IMG/VR virus record: IMGVR_UViG_3300045117_000143
Span: 1-36,391 of that record
Length of the DNA: 36,391 bases
Reading direction: 5' to 3' (one strand)
From: a virus
This document shows positions 22,616 through 30,820 of the stretch, in pieces. Under the pieces are notes generated by a model that worked only from the letters and a program-made list of their open reading frames with translations, made no database searches and was not told where the DNA came from. Both the position numbers and the translations under genes were made by a program. The stretch's first letter is position 1, and each line of letters opens with the position of its first letter.

Positions 22616-23080
22616 CTACAGCTCCATCAGGTAGGCGATCGCGTTCGTGATCGGCTGCACCTCGGCGCGGTAATCGACCGCGATCTCCATGCTTTCGAGG
22701 CCGAGCACCCACTCCCGGTTGCTCGCTTCCTTGCCATACTCGAAAGACGGTGCGTCCTCGATCCAGGCTTTCGTGCTCATGATCGAGGTTTCGCCGCTCC
22801 GAATCTGGAGGGTGAAAACCCCGAGGCCGGTGTCCTGGTCGTGCTTCAGTATGGCCGCCAGAATGTCGTTGCCCACGCCCCCCTGAAGCAGCGTCACGGT
22901 GCAGGTGCCCGAGCGGTTCCGGGTTCGCGTGCGGGTGCATGTGCCGTCCGCTCCGGTGACCTTGATACTGTGCTTCTCGTCCCGCTTGCAGGTGATGAAC
23001 GTCCCATCGGCAAAGCCGGTGATACGCGCACCGCCAGCGATGAAAATCACTTGATCCGGCATGTAGGTATAGACTGCCAT
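22616..23080 (-). CDS. Tail tube protein, DUF3277-like
   Basis: A 154-residue protein, ATG 23080 after AGGAGGCGACACC. The order of elements matches the DUF3277 tube family: an N-terminal TYMPDQVIFIAGGARITGFADG, then VTGADGTCTRTRTRNRSGTCTVTLLQGG, NDILAAILKHD, a strand-rich centre and a C-terminal EYGKEASNREWVLGL. These proteins stack as hexamers to make the inner tube. The gene directly follows the sheath gene. The two Cys in TCTRTRTRNRSGTC are unusual for a tube strand but not disqualifying. Confidence 0.88.
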   Translation of the reverse strand: MAVYTYMPDQVIFIAGGARITGFADGTFITCKRDEKHSIKVTGADGTCTRTRTRNRSGTCTVTLLQGGVGNDILAAILKHDQDTGLGVFTLQIRSGETSIMSTKAWIEDAPSFEYGKEASNREWVLGLESMEIAVDYRAEVQPITNAIAYLMEL

Positions 23081-23107
23081 GGTGTCGCCTCCTCTCCCGT
23101 CCTCCTA

Positions 23108-24247
23108 TCAGACGGTGATGGTTCCCGTGATCGCCGTCGTGTGCACCGCACCCTCGGCAATCGCCTTGAACGTGATCCCGGTCAGCCGCCGGGCTGTTTT
23201 GTCCGATGCGCTCACGTCGGCCTCGTCCGGCATCGTGAGATACTCGAGCCTGGACAGGAAATGCGCGTCGATGGCCTCCTTGAAGGCCCCCCGCAACTCG
23301 GCTTCGATGATGCCGATACCCTCGTTGGTGAACGCGATCTTGGGGAGGTTGACCTTCTTGGCGTACACGCGCTCCTGCATGACCGTGGTGAGCCAGTCCA
23401 CGCCGATCTGGAGGTCGATGAACCGCCCGCTGCCCATCGTGCCCCAGTAGGTCGCTGTCACGCCGCCCACCGTGAGCGCGAGGTTGGCGCACTTGTCGGG
23501 CGTGCCGCCGATCAGCACTTCGGATTCCTGCGTGGCCGACAAGTCCTTTGCCCCCGCGCCGACCGTATCCTTTGCCGCGGCGATGCCGGACGGCCGCTTG
23601 AAGGCCCAAGTGGCAGAGCCAGGGGCGAAGCCCGCGAACATCGCACCCATCCAGGCCGCATCCGGATAGCCGAGCGGATCGGTTGCCCCGTCTGAGGCGT
23701 TCTGGTCGTAGTAGGTCCAGGAGCGGTTGTAGCCGGTTCCGGTGGACAACTGGTAGCCGATGCTCGTCACGTCCGGGCCGGTGTACATGGCCGTGTCGTT
23801 GGTGGCGAACCCGGCGATCTTCGGCCGCGACGAACTGGCGACGTAATCCGCAACGGACTTCTGTTGCGTGGTCTTGCCGGAGCCGCGGTCGATGAGCAAC
23901 GCCCCATACCAGGCGTTGTCAATCAGGGCGACTTGTGCGAGGCCCTGCGACGGGGTTTCCGCGCCCGCAGTCGAGTCGTAGTAGCCGACATAGAACCCGG
24001 CCGGCTTGGGGTCTTGCGCCATGAGCGCGGTCGCACACTTGAAGATCGGTTTCGTCTGGTCGTACACGTCGGCCACGAGGCCCGCGGTACCCGTGTACCA
24101 CTTGACGCGGGTGCCCCACGCGGCGGGGAAACCGTGGGCGGCGGCGGCTTTCAAGTCGCCCAGGATGAGCGGGTAGCCGAACGAGGTTCGCGACACGGCC
24201 GCGTCTTGCAGGTTGATGGAAACACTGACAATCTGTGAAATGAGCAT
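23108..24247 (-). CDS. Tail sheath protein, DUF3383-like
   Basis: A 379-residue protein, ATG 24247 after CTAGGAGGGCACC. The DUF3383 layout is visible: an N-terminal IVSVSINLQDAAVSRTSFGYPLILG, a central region with ALIDNAWYGALLID, AGFATNDTAMYT and YPDAAWMGAMFAG, then WTYYDQN. The C-terminal domain has TYWGTMGSGRFIDLQIGVDWLTTVMQERVYAKK and ends ITGTITV. These sheaths contract to drive the tube. The presence of this gene is the main evidence for a myovirus. Length is in the family range of roughly 350-480. Confidence 0.92.
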   Translation of the reverse strand: MLISQIVSVSINLQDAAVSRTSFGYPLILGDLKAAAAHGFPAAWGTRVKWYTGTAGLVADVYDQTKPIFKCATALMAQDPKPAGFYVGYYDSTAGAETPSQGLAQVALIDNAWYGALLIDRGSGKTTQQKSVADYVASSSRPKIAGFATNDTAMYTGPDVTSIGYQLSTGTGYNRSWTYYDQNASDGATDPLGYPDAAWMGAMFAGFAPGSATWAFKRPSGIAAAKDTVGAGAKDLSATQESEVLIGGTPDKCANLALTVGGVTATYWGTMGSGRFIDLQIGVDWLTTVMQERVYAKKVNLPKIAFTNEGIGIIEAELRGAFKEAIDAHFLSRLEYLTMPDEADVSASDKTARRLTGITFKAIAEGAVHTTAITGTITV

Positions 24248-24256
24248 GGTGCCCTC

Positions 24257-24790
24257 CTAGAACAAGTCCACGGGTGCGTTGATGAGCGTCTGCGTTCCGC
24301 CGTCCGTGATCCAGACGGTCAGCCGCACATGTTCAATCCAGTTCAAAGCCTCTTCCTCGGAACAGCAAATCCCGAGCGTTACATCCATCGCATAGCGATC
24401 CTCGATCAGACTGCCGACGACTTCAGGGATTCGTTGAATGGCCCCCGTTCGCTGCACCGGGCAACCGGCGTTTTTGAACGCGGCCGAGATCGGGTTCGTG
24501 TAGAGCTTGTTGCGAGCCTCACCGGCCAGCGCCAGCGAGGTTGCCCCATAGAACTGCGAGGACAAGTTGACCTCATAGCGGGTGAGGATCTTGCGGATGG
24601 CGGTGGTGTTGTCGAGCGGGCAAATGTCGGGCACGGCCTGTTGCGGGACGATGCTTGTAACCGTCAGCGAAGCATAGGGCTTGCTCGGCCGCGGGCCGTT
24701 CTGTTGCCCGTAGATCACGTCGGAGGCCCCGGTGCCACACGCGGCAACCAGCCAGTTCCGGGCGGTCGCTTCAAAGGCCGGCCAGCTCAT
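24257..24790 (-). CDS. Tail terminator / neck terminator protein (gp12-like)
   Basis: A 177-residue protein starting in an ATGA overlap with the upstream gene. The layout SWPAFEATARNWLVAACG, then VIYGQQNGPRPSKPYASLTV, RYEVNLSSQFYGATSLALAGEARNKL, and a C-terminal strand block with MDVTLGICCSEEEALNWIEHV matches phage neck terminator proteins of the LIC_12616/gp12-like type. It should cap the tube after the tape measure is used. Its position between the neck protein and the sheath fits. Confidence 0.85.
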   Translation of the reverse strand: MSWPAFEATARNWLVAACGTGASDVIYGQQNGPRPSKPYASLTVTSIVPQQAVPDICPLDNTTAIRKILTRYEVNLSSQFYGATSLALAGEARNKLYTNPISAAFKNAGCPVQRTGAIQRIPEVVGSLIEDRYAMDVTLGICCSEEEALNWIEHVRLTVWITDGGTQTLINAPVDLF

Positions 24791-25137
24791 GTCAGCCTCG
24801 TCGCAATGTATTCGTAATGGGCCTCAGTCAGCGTCAGCGCCGAGAACGGCTCTTGCTGGACGAGTTCCCACGACGCCCCATCATAGGCGAGCAGGTCGGG
24901 CGACTGGTTGACGGGCGAGTCCTTCAGCGTCCGCAGTTGCGTCGGCGTGATGATGAGGATGCCGGCGAGTTCCTGCCGCCCCTCGGGCAATGACCGCATT
25001 TGCCAGGCCGACGCGGGTTGCACGTTGGCCTTGATCGTCTCGGTCGTCGTGGCTCCCGCTGTCCACACGCCCGCAACATAGGAGCCGGCCCGATGAGTCA
25101 CGGTGTAGTTGAAGAACATTTCGGGGGGCATTTGCAC
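24787..25137 (-). CDS. Head closure / head-tail joining protein
   Basis: The product is about 116 residues. Two starts are close together: GTG 25137, six bases after GAGGGGG, and ATG 25131 two codons further; I favour the GTG on spacing. The N-terminal strand FFNYTVTHRAGSYVAGVW and the C-terminal block ILIITPTQLRTL, then PDLLAYDGASWELVQQEPF and HYEYIATRL, are typical of the small beta-barrel head-closure proteins that bridge connector and tail (SPP1 gp16-like fold). Assignment rests on pattern and position. The stop overlaps the terminator start (ATGA). Confidence 0.7.
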   Translation of the reverse strand: MQMPPEMFFNYTVTHRAGSYVAGVWTAGATTTETIKANVQPASAWQMRSLPEGRQELAGILIITPTQLRTLKDSPVNQSPDLLAYDGASWELVQQEPFSALTLTEAHYEYIATRLT

Positions 25138-25139
25138 GG

Positions 25140-25652
25140 CTAACCCCCTCGCTTCTCTGATACTTGCGAGCCGCCGACGACGACCCGCACGCCGCACGAA
25201 TTCCGCATCCAGGCGGTATCGATCAAGGGCTTGGCGCCCCCATGCCGACGCCGGGCGAGCGTCGAGGGACGCAACTCAGGTTGGAAGATGGAATTGATCT
25301 TCGCCTGCACCCAGCCCGCGGCCCGATCCCCGCACGCGGCAAGAACGCTCTCGACCTTCTTTCTCTCAAAGACGATCTGCACCGCGCCCTGGTGCAGCAT
25401 GTCCCGCAGTTCCCGATCCTTTTCCTGGGCGGTGGGCCGCAGGAAGGGCCGTTCGGGGATGCGCCCGTCGCGCGTCCCGAATTCATGGATCGTCGCAATG
25501 TAGGGAGTCGTTGCCTGGTTGTCAGTTCCATAGGTGCGGGTTCCCCACCATCCCACGTCAAACCAGGACTTGTCAGCCCGGTCGATCTGCTTCACGACCG
25601 CAGCATAGCCGGTGTCCCGTTCGGTGATGGTGTTGCGCCTGCTCATGCTCAC
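25140..25652 (-). CDS. HK97 gp10-like neck / tail completion protein
   Basis: About 170 residues. The GTG at 25652 overlaps the upstream stop (GTGA); ATG 25646 is an alternative two codons in. The centre has IHEFGTRDGRIPERPFLRP, a signature shared by HK97 gp10 and phage virion morphogenesis proteins. RELRDMLHQGAVQIVFERKKVESVL is the following helix, and GWVQAKINSIFQPELRPSTLARRR the next. The usual role is joining tail to head. It lies in the neck gene block with coupled neighbours. Confidence 0.82.
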   Translation of the reverse strand: MSMSRRNTITERDTGYAAVVKQIDRADKSWFDVGWWGTRTYGTDNQATTPYIATIHEFGTRDGRIPERPFLRPTAQEKDRELRDMLHQGAVQIVFERKKVESVLAACGDRAAGWVQAKINSIFQPELRPSTLARRRHGGAKPLIDTAWMRNSCGVRVVVGGSQVSEKRGG

Positions 25653-26074
25653 TCACTCTTCAACGCATCGGTGGACGCGCCGGGGTTGTCGTCGCGGCCA
25701 ATGTCGAAAGCCGGCGCGGGGCGGTCGTCGTCCTCGTCGTCCGTCTCCATGTCGGCCAGACTGATCCCGCCCGCGTAGGGCTTCGCCGTCATCGCGGTAC
25801 GCGCCCGCAATGAGGCGGCGAGAGCCAGGTATTGCTTGGCGAGGTCGGAATACGACACGCTCACGCGGCCGACCGTCTGCGACACGCGCCCGGCGTAGCG
25901 GCCGGCGAGTTGCTCGGCCAGCGCGGCGGCGCACACATATTCGTCGTCGCCCCAGGTGGCTCGGACGTAGGCGATCTCGTAATCCGTAAACAGCGGGTTT
26001 AGCGGATCGGTATCCCCGACGAGGAACCGGATGCGGTCGTTGAGGTCGGTATCGGGGTGCCCGCCGTAGGGCAT
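25649..26074 (-). CDS. Head-tail connector adaptor protein
   Basis: A 141-residue protein, ATG 26074 after CCGGAGGCTCCC. The N-terminal helix NDRIRFLVGDTDPLNPLFTDYEIAYV, followed by EYVCAAALAEQLAGRYAGRVSQTVG and YSDLAKQYLALAASLR, is the helical-bundle pattern of phage connector (adaptor) proteins that sit under the portal. The last 40 residues are acidic and probably disordered (ETDDEDDDRPAP). It directly follows the capsid gene, as connectors commonly do. Confidence 0.8.
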   Translation of the reverse strand: MPYGGHPDTDLNDRIRFLVGDTDPLNPLFTDYEIAYVRATWGDDEYVCAAALAEQLAGRYAGRVSQTVGRVSVSYSDLAKQYLALAASLRARTAMTAKPYAGGISLADMETDDEDDDRPAPAFDIGRDDNPGASTDALKSE

Positions 26075-26089
26075 GGGAGCCTCCGGTTA

Positions 26090-26120
26090 GGGGCGGGGCG
26101 TCTGCTCCTGTGCCCGCCCC
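26090..26120 (-). terminator. GC-rich hairpin just after the major capsid gene
   Basis: GGGGCGGG (26090-26097) pairs perfectly with CCCGCCCC (26113-26120) around a 15-base loop in the gap between the capsid stop and the adaptor start. On the minus strand it is not followed by a T tract, so it is more likely a pause, partial terminator or mRNA-stabilising end than a full intrinsic terminator. Confidence 0.35.
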
Positions 26121-26135
26121 GCCGGGTTCAACGCA

Positions 26136-27113
26136 CTAGGCTACCGCCGTGTAGCAGTAGATTCCGAGGTCCGCGCACACGACCTTGAAGTCGAGCGCCA
26201 TTTCGCCCTCGATCCGGTCGGCCTTCTTGTTCGGCACGGGTTCTTTCATGATGCGGAGGCCCTTCTCGTTCACGCCGGGCAGGGCCTTCCAGACGAACAT
26301 ATAGCCCGCCGACGCGGTCGCGACGGACGGGGCCGGGGCCGCGTACGCGAACAGCATCGACTTGGCCGTGAGGAGCTGGCTGTATGCCGGCGTGCCGGGA
26401 ACCGCGCTCGTGTTGTAAATCGAGCGCGCCACCTTGTACTTCTCGACGCCGAAGTACTTGGCGAGGATCTGCTCTCGGATCGGCTCGGCGCTCGTGTACT
26501 TCACACGCTCGATGATGTCCGGGTGGTTGATCAGGGCCGAGTGCACGTCACGCCCGACCAGCATGACGTTCGGACGGAACCCGGTCAGATCCTCCATCGC
26601 GATGTAGAAGTTCTCCGCGTCGAGCAGGGGGTCGGAGTTGGTGTAGTCCGACCACTGGCGGAACTGGCCCGCAACGGGACCACCGGCCACGCCTTCAAAC
26701 TGCGTGGTCCACACGCCAGTCGTGAAGGCGGCGGTGCCGAACAGCAGCTCCCGGCCGACGAGGATCTGGCGGGTGACGAACCGCATGGCGTCCTGGTCCG
26801 GCTTCAGCGGCTCGTCGCTGTTGGTCCGCTCCTCCTCGCTGATGTCCTTGTGGATGGAGATGATGCGGCAGAAGTAGGGGTTGTTGGCAACGACCCCGTA
26901 GTCCGCGCCAGCCGACTCGGTGTTGGGGGCGCGCACCTTCGCGTTGGCCCGCAGAAAGTCCTCGCGGCTGTACTCGAAGTAGAGGTCGCTCTGCTTCGCG
27001 ACGGGGCACGGGGGGAACACGTCCGCAGCGGCAAAGGCCGTTTCGGACTGGAGCACCTCCAACGACATGTTGGTCAGCGGCGCGTTGACATGCACTTGAC
27101 TCGGTGTGGGCAT
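26136..27113 (-). CDS. Major capsid protein, HK97 fold
   Basis: A 325-residue protein, ATG 27113 after AGAGGAGGCTCAA. The sequence has the HK97-fold capsid pattern of this group. An N-terminal arm with AFAAADVFPPCPVAKQSDLYFEY is followed by ISEEERTNSDEPLKPDQDAMRFV (a long spine helix area). Then come the A-domain strand RPNVMLVGRDVHSALINHPDIIERVKYT and the closing strands AGYMFVWKALPGVNEKGLRIMKEP. It forms the icosahedral shell with the decoration protein upstream and the scaffold before it. GC hairpins bracket this gene on both sides. Confidence 0.9.
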   Translation of the reverse strand: MPTPSQVHVNAPLTNMSLEVLQSETAFAAADVFPPCPVAKQSDLYFEYSREDFLRANAKVRAPNTESAGADYGVVANNPYFCRIISIHKDISEEERTNSDEPLKPDQDAMRFVTRQILVGRELLFGTAAFTTGVWTTQFEGVAGGPVAGQFRQWSDYTNSDPLLDAENFYIAMEDLTGFRPNVMLVGRDVHSALINHPDIIERVKYTSAEPIREQILAKYFGVEKYKVARSIYNTSAVPGTPAYSQLLTAKSMLFAYAAPAPSVATASAGYMFVWKALPGVNEKGLRIMKEPVPNKKADRIEGEMALDFKVVCADLGIYCYTAVA

Positions 27114-27147
27114 TTGAGCCTCCTCTTTTCCTGCTCTCGATTTTCAG

Positions 27148-27171
27148 CGGGGCGAGCACCCGCCCGCCCCG
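27148..27171 (-). terminator. GC-rich hairpin between decoration and capsid genes
   Basis: CGGGGCG (27148-27154) pairs with CGCCCCG (27165-27171) around a ten-base loop in the 73-base gap before the capsid start. No T tract follows on the minus strand. It may set the relative mRNA level of decoration and capsid genes by pausing or processing. Confidence 0.3.
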
Positions 27172-27186
27172 TCAGTCGCTACATCA

Positions 27187-28542
27187 TCACGTCCCGATGG
27201 CGATCCACGACACGTCGACCGCCGCGCTGCCCGCCTGCGGGGTGCAGTCGTTGACCGCGGTGGGCTTCCAGGTCTTCACGTCGATGTGGCCCGCGACCGC
27301 GCCGATGGCGCAGGTGGTCCACATGTTCTCGGTCACGACCGGGTTGGCTCCCAGGCTGGCGACGCAGGCCACGACGGTCGCGAGGCCGGTCGTCACGTCG
27401 GACGCGCCGGTCACGGACGCCACGCCGCGGGCGAGCTTGTACCCGGCCGCGATGCCGACGATCGGGTTTTCGAGCAAGAGCCGGTTTGTCAGCAGAACGT
27501 ACACGGTCTCGTCGGCTCCCGCGGTGTCGCTCACTGCGATCCCGAGGGTGACGTGCCCGGCCGTCCCGCTTGAGTTGATGACCTTGCCGTTGAGATCCGA
27601 AATGACTTCGTTCCCCAACCCCACGGCCGCTCCGCAGATGGCAGGCACGATGCCGGCCACGGCGACATTGACCGAGCCTGCCGCGGCGGCCCCAGACTGG
27701 AGGATGCCCACGTTGCGGCTCCCGGCGGTGGCCTTGATGACCTCGTTGTCGGCCGCGCCCACCTTGCAGGCGAGGCCCGCGGCGGCGCTCAGGTCGGCTC
27801 CGGCGATCATTTCCTTGACGACCATGTCGTCGAACACCGGGGCGGGGCACACGAGGACCGTGATGGTCCCGGCCGCGACGCCGGAGTCGAGGGCGATGCC
27901 CACCGCGTGCTTGCCGCCGAGGTAGCCCGCGGCCCGGCCCTTGCCGTCCGCATCGGGCACGACCCACTGTCCCCGCGTCACGGTGCCCCCGAGGGTCAGC
28001 TCGGCCGGCCCGTAAGTGGTGATGTACGCGGGGGCGTTGTTGACGCTCCCCACGGCCACGACGCCGACGGCCTTGGAGCCGACGGTCGCCACGGCCACGT
28101 CGTCATCCGCGGTGCCGCTCGTCACGATGAGGCCCGCGGTCAGCGCGCCGTCCGACGTGAAGCGTTCGATCCTGGGATTGTAAAGCTGCGGTGCGACGTT
28201 GACCGCGAAGAGCGCGCCGGAAGTGGCGGCCTCGTCCGCGAACCCGACGATCCAGCCGTAGCCGCTCGCCTTCTGGAGGAGGCCAGCGGCGGTGCTCTCG
28301 ACCGGATCGCCGTAGGCGATGGTGCCCCCGGCCTTGCCGATGGCCCGGCCGCCCACCGCGACTTCGGCCGCCCGTCCCGCCGCGCCCGGCGTGTTCTGCA
28401 AGAGGCCGATGCACTTGCACCCGATCGCGTTGCCCACGTTGACCGTGTTGGCCGCGCTCAGACGGAGAGCGTAATACTGCGAGCTGCTCAGGTCGGCCGC
28501 GGCCAACAGGCTCAAGGTCATCTTGCTTTCGTAAGTCGCCAT
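27187..28542 (-). CDS. Capsid decoration (cement) protein with repeated DUF2190-like domains
   Basis: A 451-residue protein. ATG 28542 follows GGAGGATGAA; an in-frame ATG four codons earlier overlaps that site. The chain is a low-charge Ala/Gly/Val beta protein with at least three related blocks, starting near residues 15, 145 and 265. Each contains a GxxAxG turn and recurring elements such as VGVVAVGSVNN, VGIALDSGVAAGT and VGILQSGAAAAGSVNV. DUF2190 cement proteins are normally about 110 residues, so this looks like a tandem fusion. It would bind the outer capsid surface. Its location directly before the capsid gene agrees. Confidence 0.75.
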   Translation of the reverse strand: MATYESKMTLSLLAAADLSSSQYYALRLSAANTVNVGNAIGCKCIGLLQNTPGAAGRAAEVAVGGRAIGKAGGTIAYGDPVESTAAGLLQKASGYGWIVGFADEAATSGALFAVNVAPQLYNPRIERFTSDGALTAGLIVTSGTADDDVAVATVGSKAVGVVAVGSVNNAPAYITTYGPAELTLGGTVTRGQWVVPDADGKGRAAGYLGGKHAVGIALDSGVAAGTITVLVCPAPVFDDMVVKEMIAGADLSAAAGLACKVGAADNEVIKATAGSRNVGILQSGAAAAGSVNVAVAGIVPAICGAAVGLGNEVISDLNGKVINSSGTAGHVTLGIAVSDTAGADETVYVLLTNRLLLENPIVGIAAGYKLARGVASVTGASDVTTGLATVVACVASLGANPVVTENMWTTCAIGAVAGHIDVKTWKPTAVNDCTPQAGSAAVDVSWIAIGT

Positions 28543-28559
28543 TTCATCCTCCAAGTCAG

Positions 28560-28573
28560 CGCCCCGAAGGGCG
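28560..28573 (-). terminator. Small UUCG-capped hairpin between scaffold and decoration genes
   Basis: On the minus strand CGCCC-TTCG-GGGCG forms a five-pair stem closed by an extra-stable UUCG tetraloop in the gap after the scaffold stop. No T tract follows. It is the third GC hairpin in consecutive gaps of the capsid gene block. Confidence 0.3.
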
Positions 28574-28581
28574 GTTGTCTG

Positions 28582-29487
28582 CTACTGCTGTTGCTCCCCG
28601 GCCGCGGCGTACAGGTCCGGGTGCTCTCGGCACACCTTGGACCACGCCGCGCCCTTGGTGAGGTTCTTGTCCGCGTCCATCGCGGCCTTCACCATCGCTT
28701 CGAGCTTGGGCAGCGGGGCCGCGCCGTCATCCGTCGCGCCGCTCCCGATCTCGACGAACAGGGCCGACTTCTCCAGCGCCGCGGACACGCCCTTGAACAG
28801 CTCGCGCAGGATGGCGAATTCGGGCTTGCCGTCTGCGGCCTTCAGGAGCGCGAACAGTCGCTCGCCGCCCGGCATGGACGGAGCCTCGGCCTTGATCATG
28901 TTCTTGATCTCCGCGTCTCGTGCGTCCTGCTTCAGCTTGGCGGCCTCGGCCTCGGCCTTGACTCGCTGCGTCTCCTGCTCGCACGCGGCCTTGAACAGCG
29001 CCAGCACCGCGGGGCGGGACGCCTCGGCCACGTCGGTCAGGACCGGCTCGCCCTTGTCGTCCACGACCAGGCCGTGCTTCCGCATCGGTTCCTGGACGGG
29101 AGCCGGGGCGGGGAGTTCCACGCCCGCCAGGGCCAGGAGGCCCCCGACCGCTTCCTTGGGCACGCCCGCGGCCTTCAACAGCCGCAGCCCGGCGACGACC
29201 TGCCCGACCTTGCCCGCGTCCTCGACCTTGGCGGCCTTGAGGAGCGGCAGGGCCGCGGCCTCGATCCCGGCCTCGCCCGCGCCGAGCAGGAAATCCACGA
29301 CTCCAAACTGCGCTTCGCTCACGTTGATCTGCTTTTCCGGCATGTCTGCCCCCTTCGCGGCTTTCAGCATGGCGATCTTGCGCCCGTTCTGCGGGGTGAA
29401 CGGCCACACGACGATGGACAGTTCGTCCGCTTGCGCCCCGATGATTGTCTGCGTGCTGGTTGCCGCGCCACTCATGCCCATAAGCAT
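28582..29487 (-). CDS. Putative capsid scaffold protein
   Basis: About 301 residues from ATG 29487 (after GGAAGGTGCCCGT). A second strong candidate is ATG 29343 after GAAGGGGGCAGAC, which would give 253 residues. The chain is alanine/lysine/glutamate-rich and largely helical, with a coiled coil near 175-200 (QETQRVKAEAEAAKLKQDAR). It has a typical helical C-terminus (AWSKVCREHPDLYAAAGEQQQ) such as many scaffold and protease-scaffold proteins carry. It lies between the protease block and the decoration/capsid genes, the usual scaffold position. A TAAAAT box 26 bases upstream of ATG 29487 may restart transcription after the plus-strand cassette. Confidence 0.65.
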   Translation of the reverse strand: MLMGMSGAATSTQTIIGAQADELSIVVWPFTPQNGRKIAMLKAAKGADMPEKQINVSEAQFGVVDFLLGAGEAGIEAAALPLLKAAKVEDAGKVGQVVAGLRLLKAAGVPKEAVGGLLALAGVELPAPAPVQEPMRKHGLVVDDKGEPVLTDVAEASRPAVLALFKAACEQETQRVKAEAEAAKLKQDARDAEIKNMIKAEAPSMPGGERLFALLKAADGKPEFAILRELFKGVSAALEKSALFVEIGSGATDDGAAPLPKLEAMVKAAMDADKNLTKGAAWSKVCREHPDLYAAAGEQQQ

Positions 29488-29513
29488 ACGGGCACCTTCC
29501 CAACGGCGACAAC

Positions 29514-29519
29514 ATTTTA
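29514..29519 (-). promoter_or_regulatory. Candidate -10 box for the scaffold gene
   Basis: TAAAAT (29519-29514, minus strand) is a five-of-six match to TATAAT, with a weak TTGGCC 19 bases upstream and the scaffold ATG 26 bases downstream. A promoter here would supply transcripts to the capsid and tail genes independent of read-through across the opposite-strand cassette. Confidence 0.35.
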
Positions 29520-29618
29520 GGCGAGATAAAGATGATCGGGCCAATGAAATCCGCCGTTTCCGGCACGCGAAAAGCGTGGCGTGGCGGCGCTCTTTGCCGT
29601 CTCGGTGTCTTGCATCGC

Positions 29619-29647
29619 TTGACGTGTTGCCGGGTCGGTGGTAGTCT
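29619..29647 (+). promoter_or_regulatory. Promoter candidate for the methyltransferase-nuclease cassette
   Basis: TTGACG (29619-29624), a 17-base spacer and TAGTCT (29642-29647) give a near-consensus -35 and optimal spacing with a weaker -10. The start of transcription would be near 29654, leaving a leader of about 87 bases before ATG 29741. Its orientation is opposite to the surrounding late operon. Confidence 0.5.
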
Positions 29648-29740
29648 TTCCACGTCCGGCAGATCACCGGATGAAGGCCAGGCTTCCGGGCGGCCCGTCC
29701 TCGACCGGGCTGCCCTCCCTGGCGCGTCGAGGAGGCACGC

Positions 29741-30820
29741 ATGACACAGCACCCGCAAGTTGATCCGCAGTTCCAAGCGCAGATCCCGCCGCTCACGCCG
29801 GAAGAGTTCGCCGGCCTGGAGGAGCGCCTATTGGCCGAGGGCTGCCGGGATGCCCTGGTTGCGTGGGCGGAAACCGGCATCCTACTTGACGGCCACAACC
29901 GCCTTGCCTTGTGCCGCAAGCACGGCCTCACTTACCGCATCCGGGGCCTCAGCCTGCCCGACCGGGCCGCGGCCGAGGACTGGATCGACCGCAACCAGCT
30001 CGCCCGGCGCAACCTCTCCCCCGATGCCGCCAGCCTCATCCGCGGCCGAATCTACAACCGGACGAAGCAGGGGCATGGGGGAGCAAGGTATCAAAGTGAC
30101 ACCTTGAACCGCACCCGTGAGGGCGTGGCCGCGCAAACCGGAGTCTCCCCGGCCACGATTGCCCGCGACGGCCGCTTTGCCGAGGCCGTGGACGCGCTCC
30201 GGGGGGCGGTGCCCGACATTGACCGACGCGTGCAGGCCGGCGACATTCCGAGCCGGCAAGCCGTCCTCGACGCGGCCGACGAACCCGAGCGGGCCGAGGA
30301 GATTCTCGCCCGCCCTCACGTCGCGCACAACAGCGGCAACAACGAATGGTACACGCCGGCTGAGTACATCGAGGCGGCCCGATCCTGCATGGGCGGCATC
30401 GACCTCGACCCGGCTTCCTGCGAGACGGCTAACGCGACGGTGCAGTCCACGCACTACTACACCGCGGAGCAGGACGGGCGCAAGTTGCCGTGGGCGGGGC
30501 GCGTGTGGCTCAATCCTCCCTACGCCCAACCGCTGATTGGGGAGTTCGTTGATTGCCTGCTCTGTGCGCGGGTGTCCGGGGCCGTGAAACAAGCCTGCGT
30601 GCTCACGAACAATGCCACCGAGACGGCTTGGGGCGTCGCCCTCCTGGCCCATTGCTCCGCGGTCTGCTTCCTGCGTGGCCGCGTGCGCTTCGATGGGCCG
30701 AGCGGGAAGGGCACGGGCGCACCGTTGCAGGGACAAATGATCGTGTACTTCGGCGGCCACGTCGGAGCCTTCTATCGCCACTTCGCCCCGCTTGGCAACG
30801 TCCTAGTTCCGTCGCCATGA
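29741..30820 (+). CDS. ParB-like domain fused to Dam-type DNA N6-adenine methyltransferase
   Basis: A 359-residue protein, ATG 29741 after GAGGAGGCACGC. Residues 20-95 form a ParB/sulfiredoxin-like N-domain with ILLDGHNRLALC (48-58) and NQLARRNLSPDAASLIRG. Residues 125-150 look like an HTH (AAQTGVSPATIARDGRF). Residues 198-345 match phage Dam-type methyltransferases: NNEWYTPAEYIEAAR, IDLDPAS, WAGRVWLNPPYAQP with the catalytic NPPY (258-261), and LTNNATETAWG. It should transfer methyl groups from S-adenosylmethionine to adenine N6; the recognition site is unknown. It lies on the plus strand inside a minus-strand late operon and is coupled to a nuclease-like gene by ATGA. Confidence 0.88.
   Translation: MTQHPQVDPQFQAQIPPLTPEEFAGLEERLLAEGCRDALVAWAETGILLDGHNRLALCRKHGLTYRIRGLSLPDRAAAEDWIDRNQLARRNLSPDAASLIRGRIYNRTKQGHGGARYQSDTLNRTREGVAAQTGVSPATIARDGRFAEAVDALRGAVPDIDRRVQAGDIPSRQAVLDAADEPERAEEILARPHVAHNSGNNEWYTPAEYIEAARSCMGGIDLDPASCETANATVQSTHYYTAEQDGRKLPWAGRVWLNPPYAQPLIGEFVDCLLCARVSGAVKQACVLTNNATETAWGVALLAHCSAVCFLRGRVRFDGPSGKGTGAPLQGQMIVYFGGHVGAFYRHFAPLGNVLVPSP

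Noticed and set aside
22302-23695. Long frames on both strands over the tube and chaperone genes (435 and 460 codons)
   Set aside because: They overlap well-supported tail genes in other frames and translate to basic low-complexity sequence.
27907-29520. Plus-strand open frame of 537 codons
   Set aside because: Antisense to the scaffold and decoration genes; composition is that of a shadow frame and there is no start signal.
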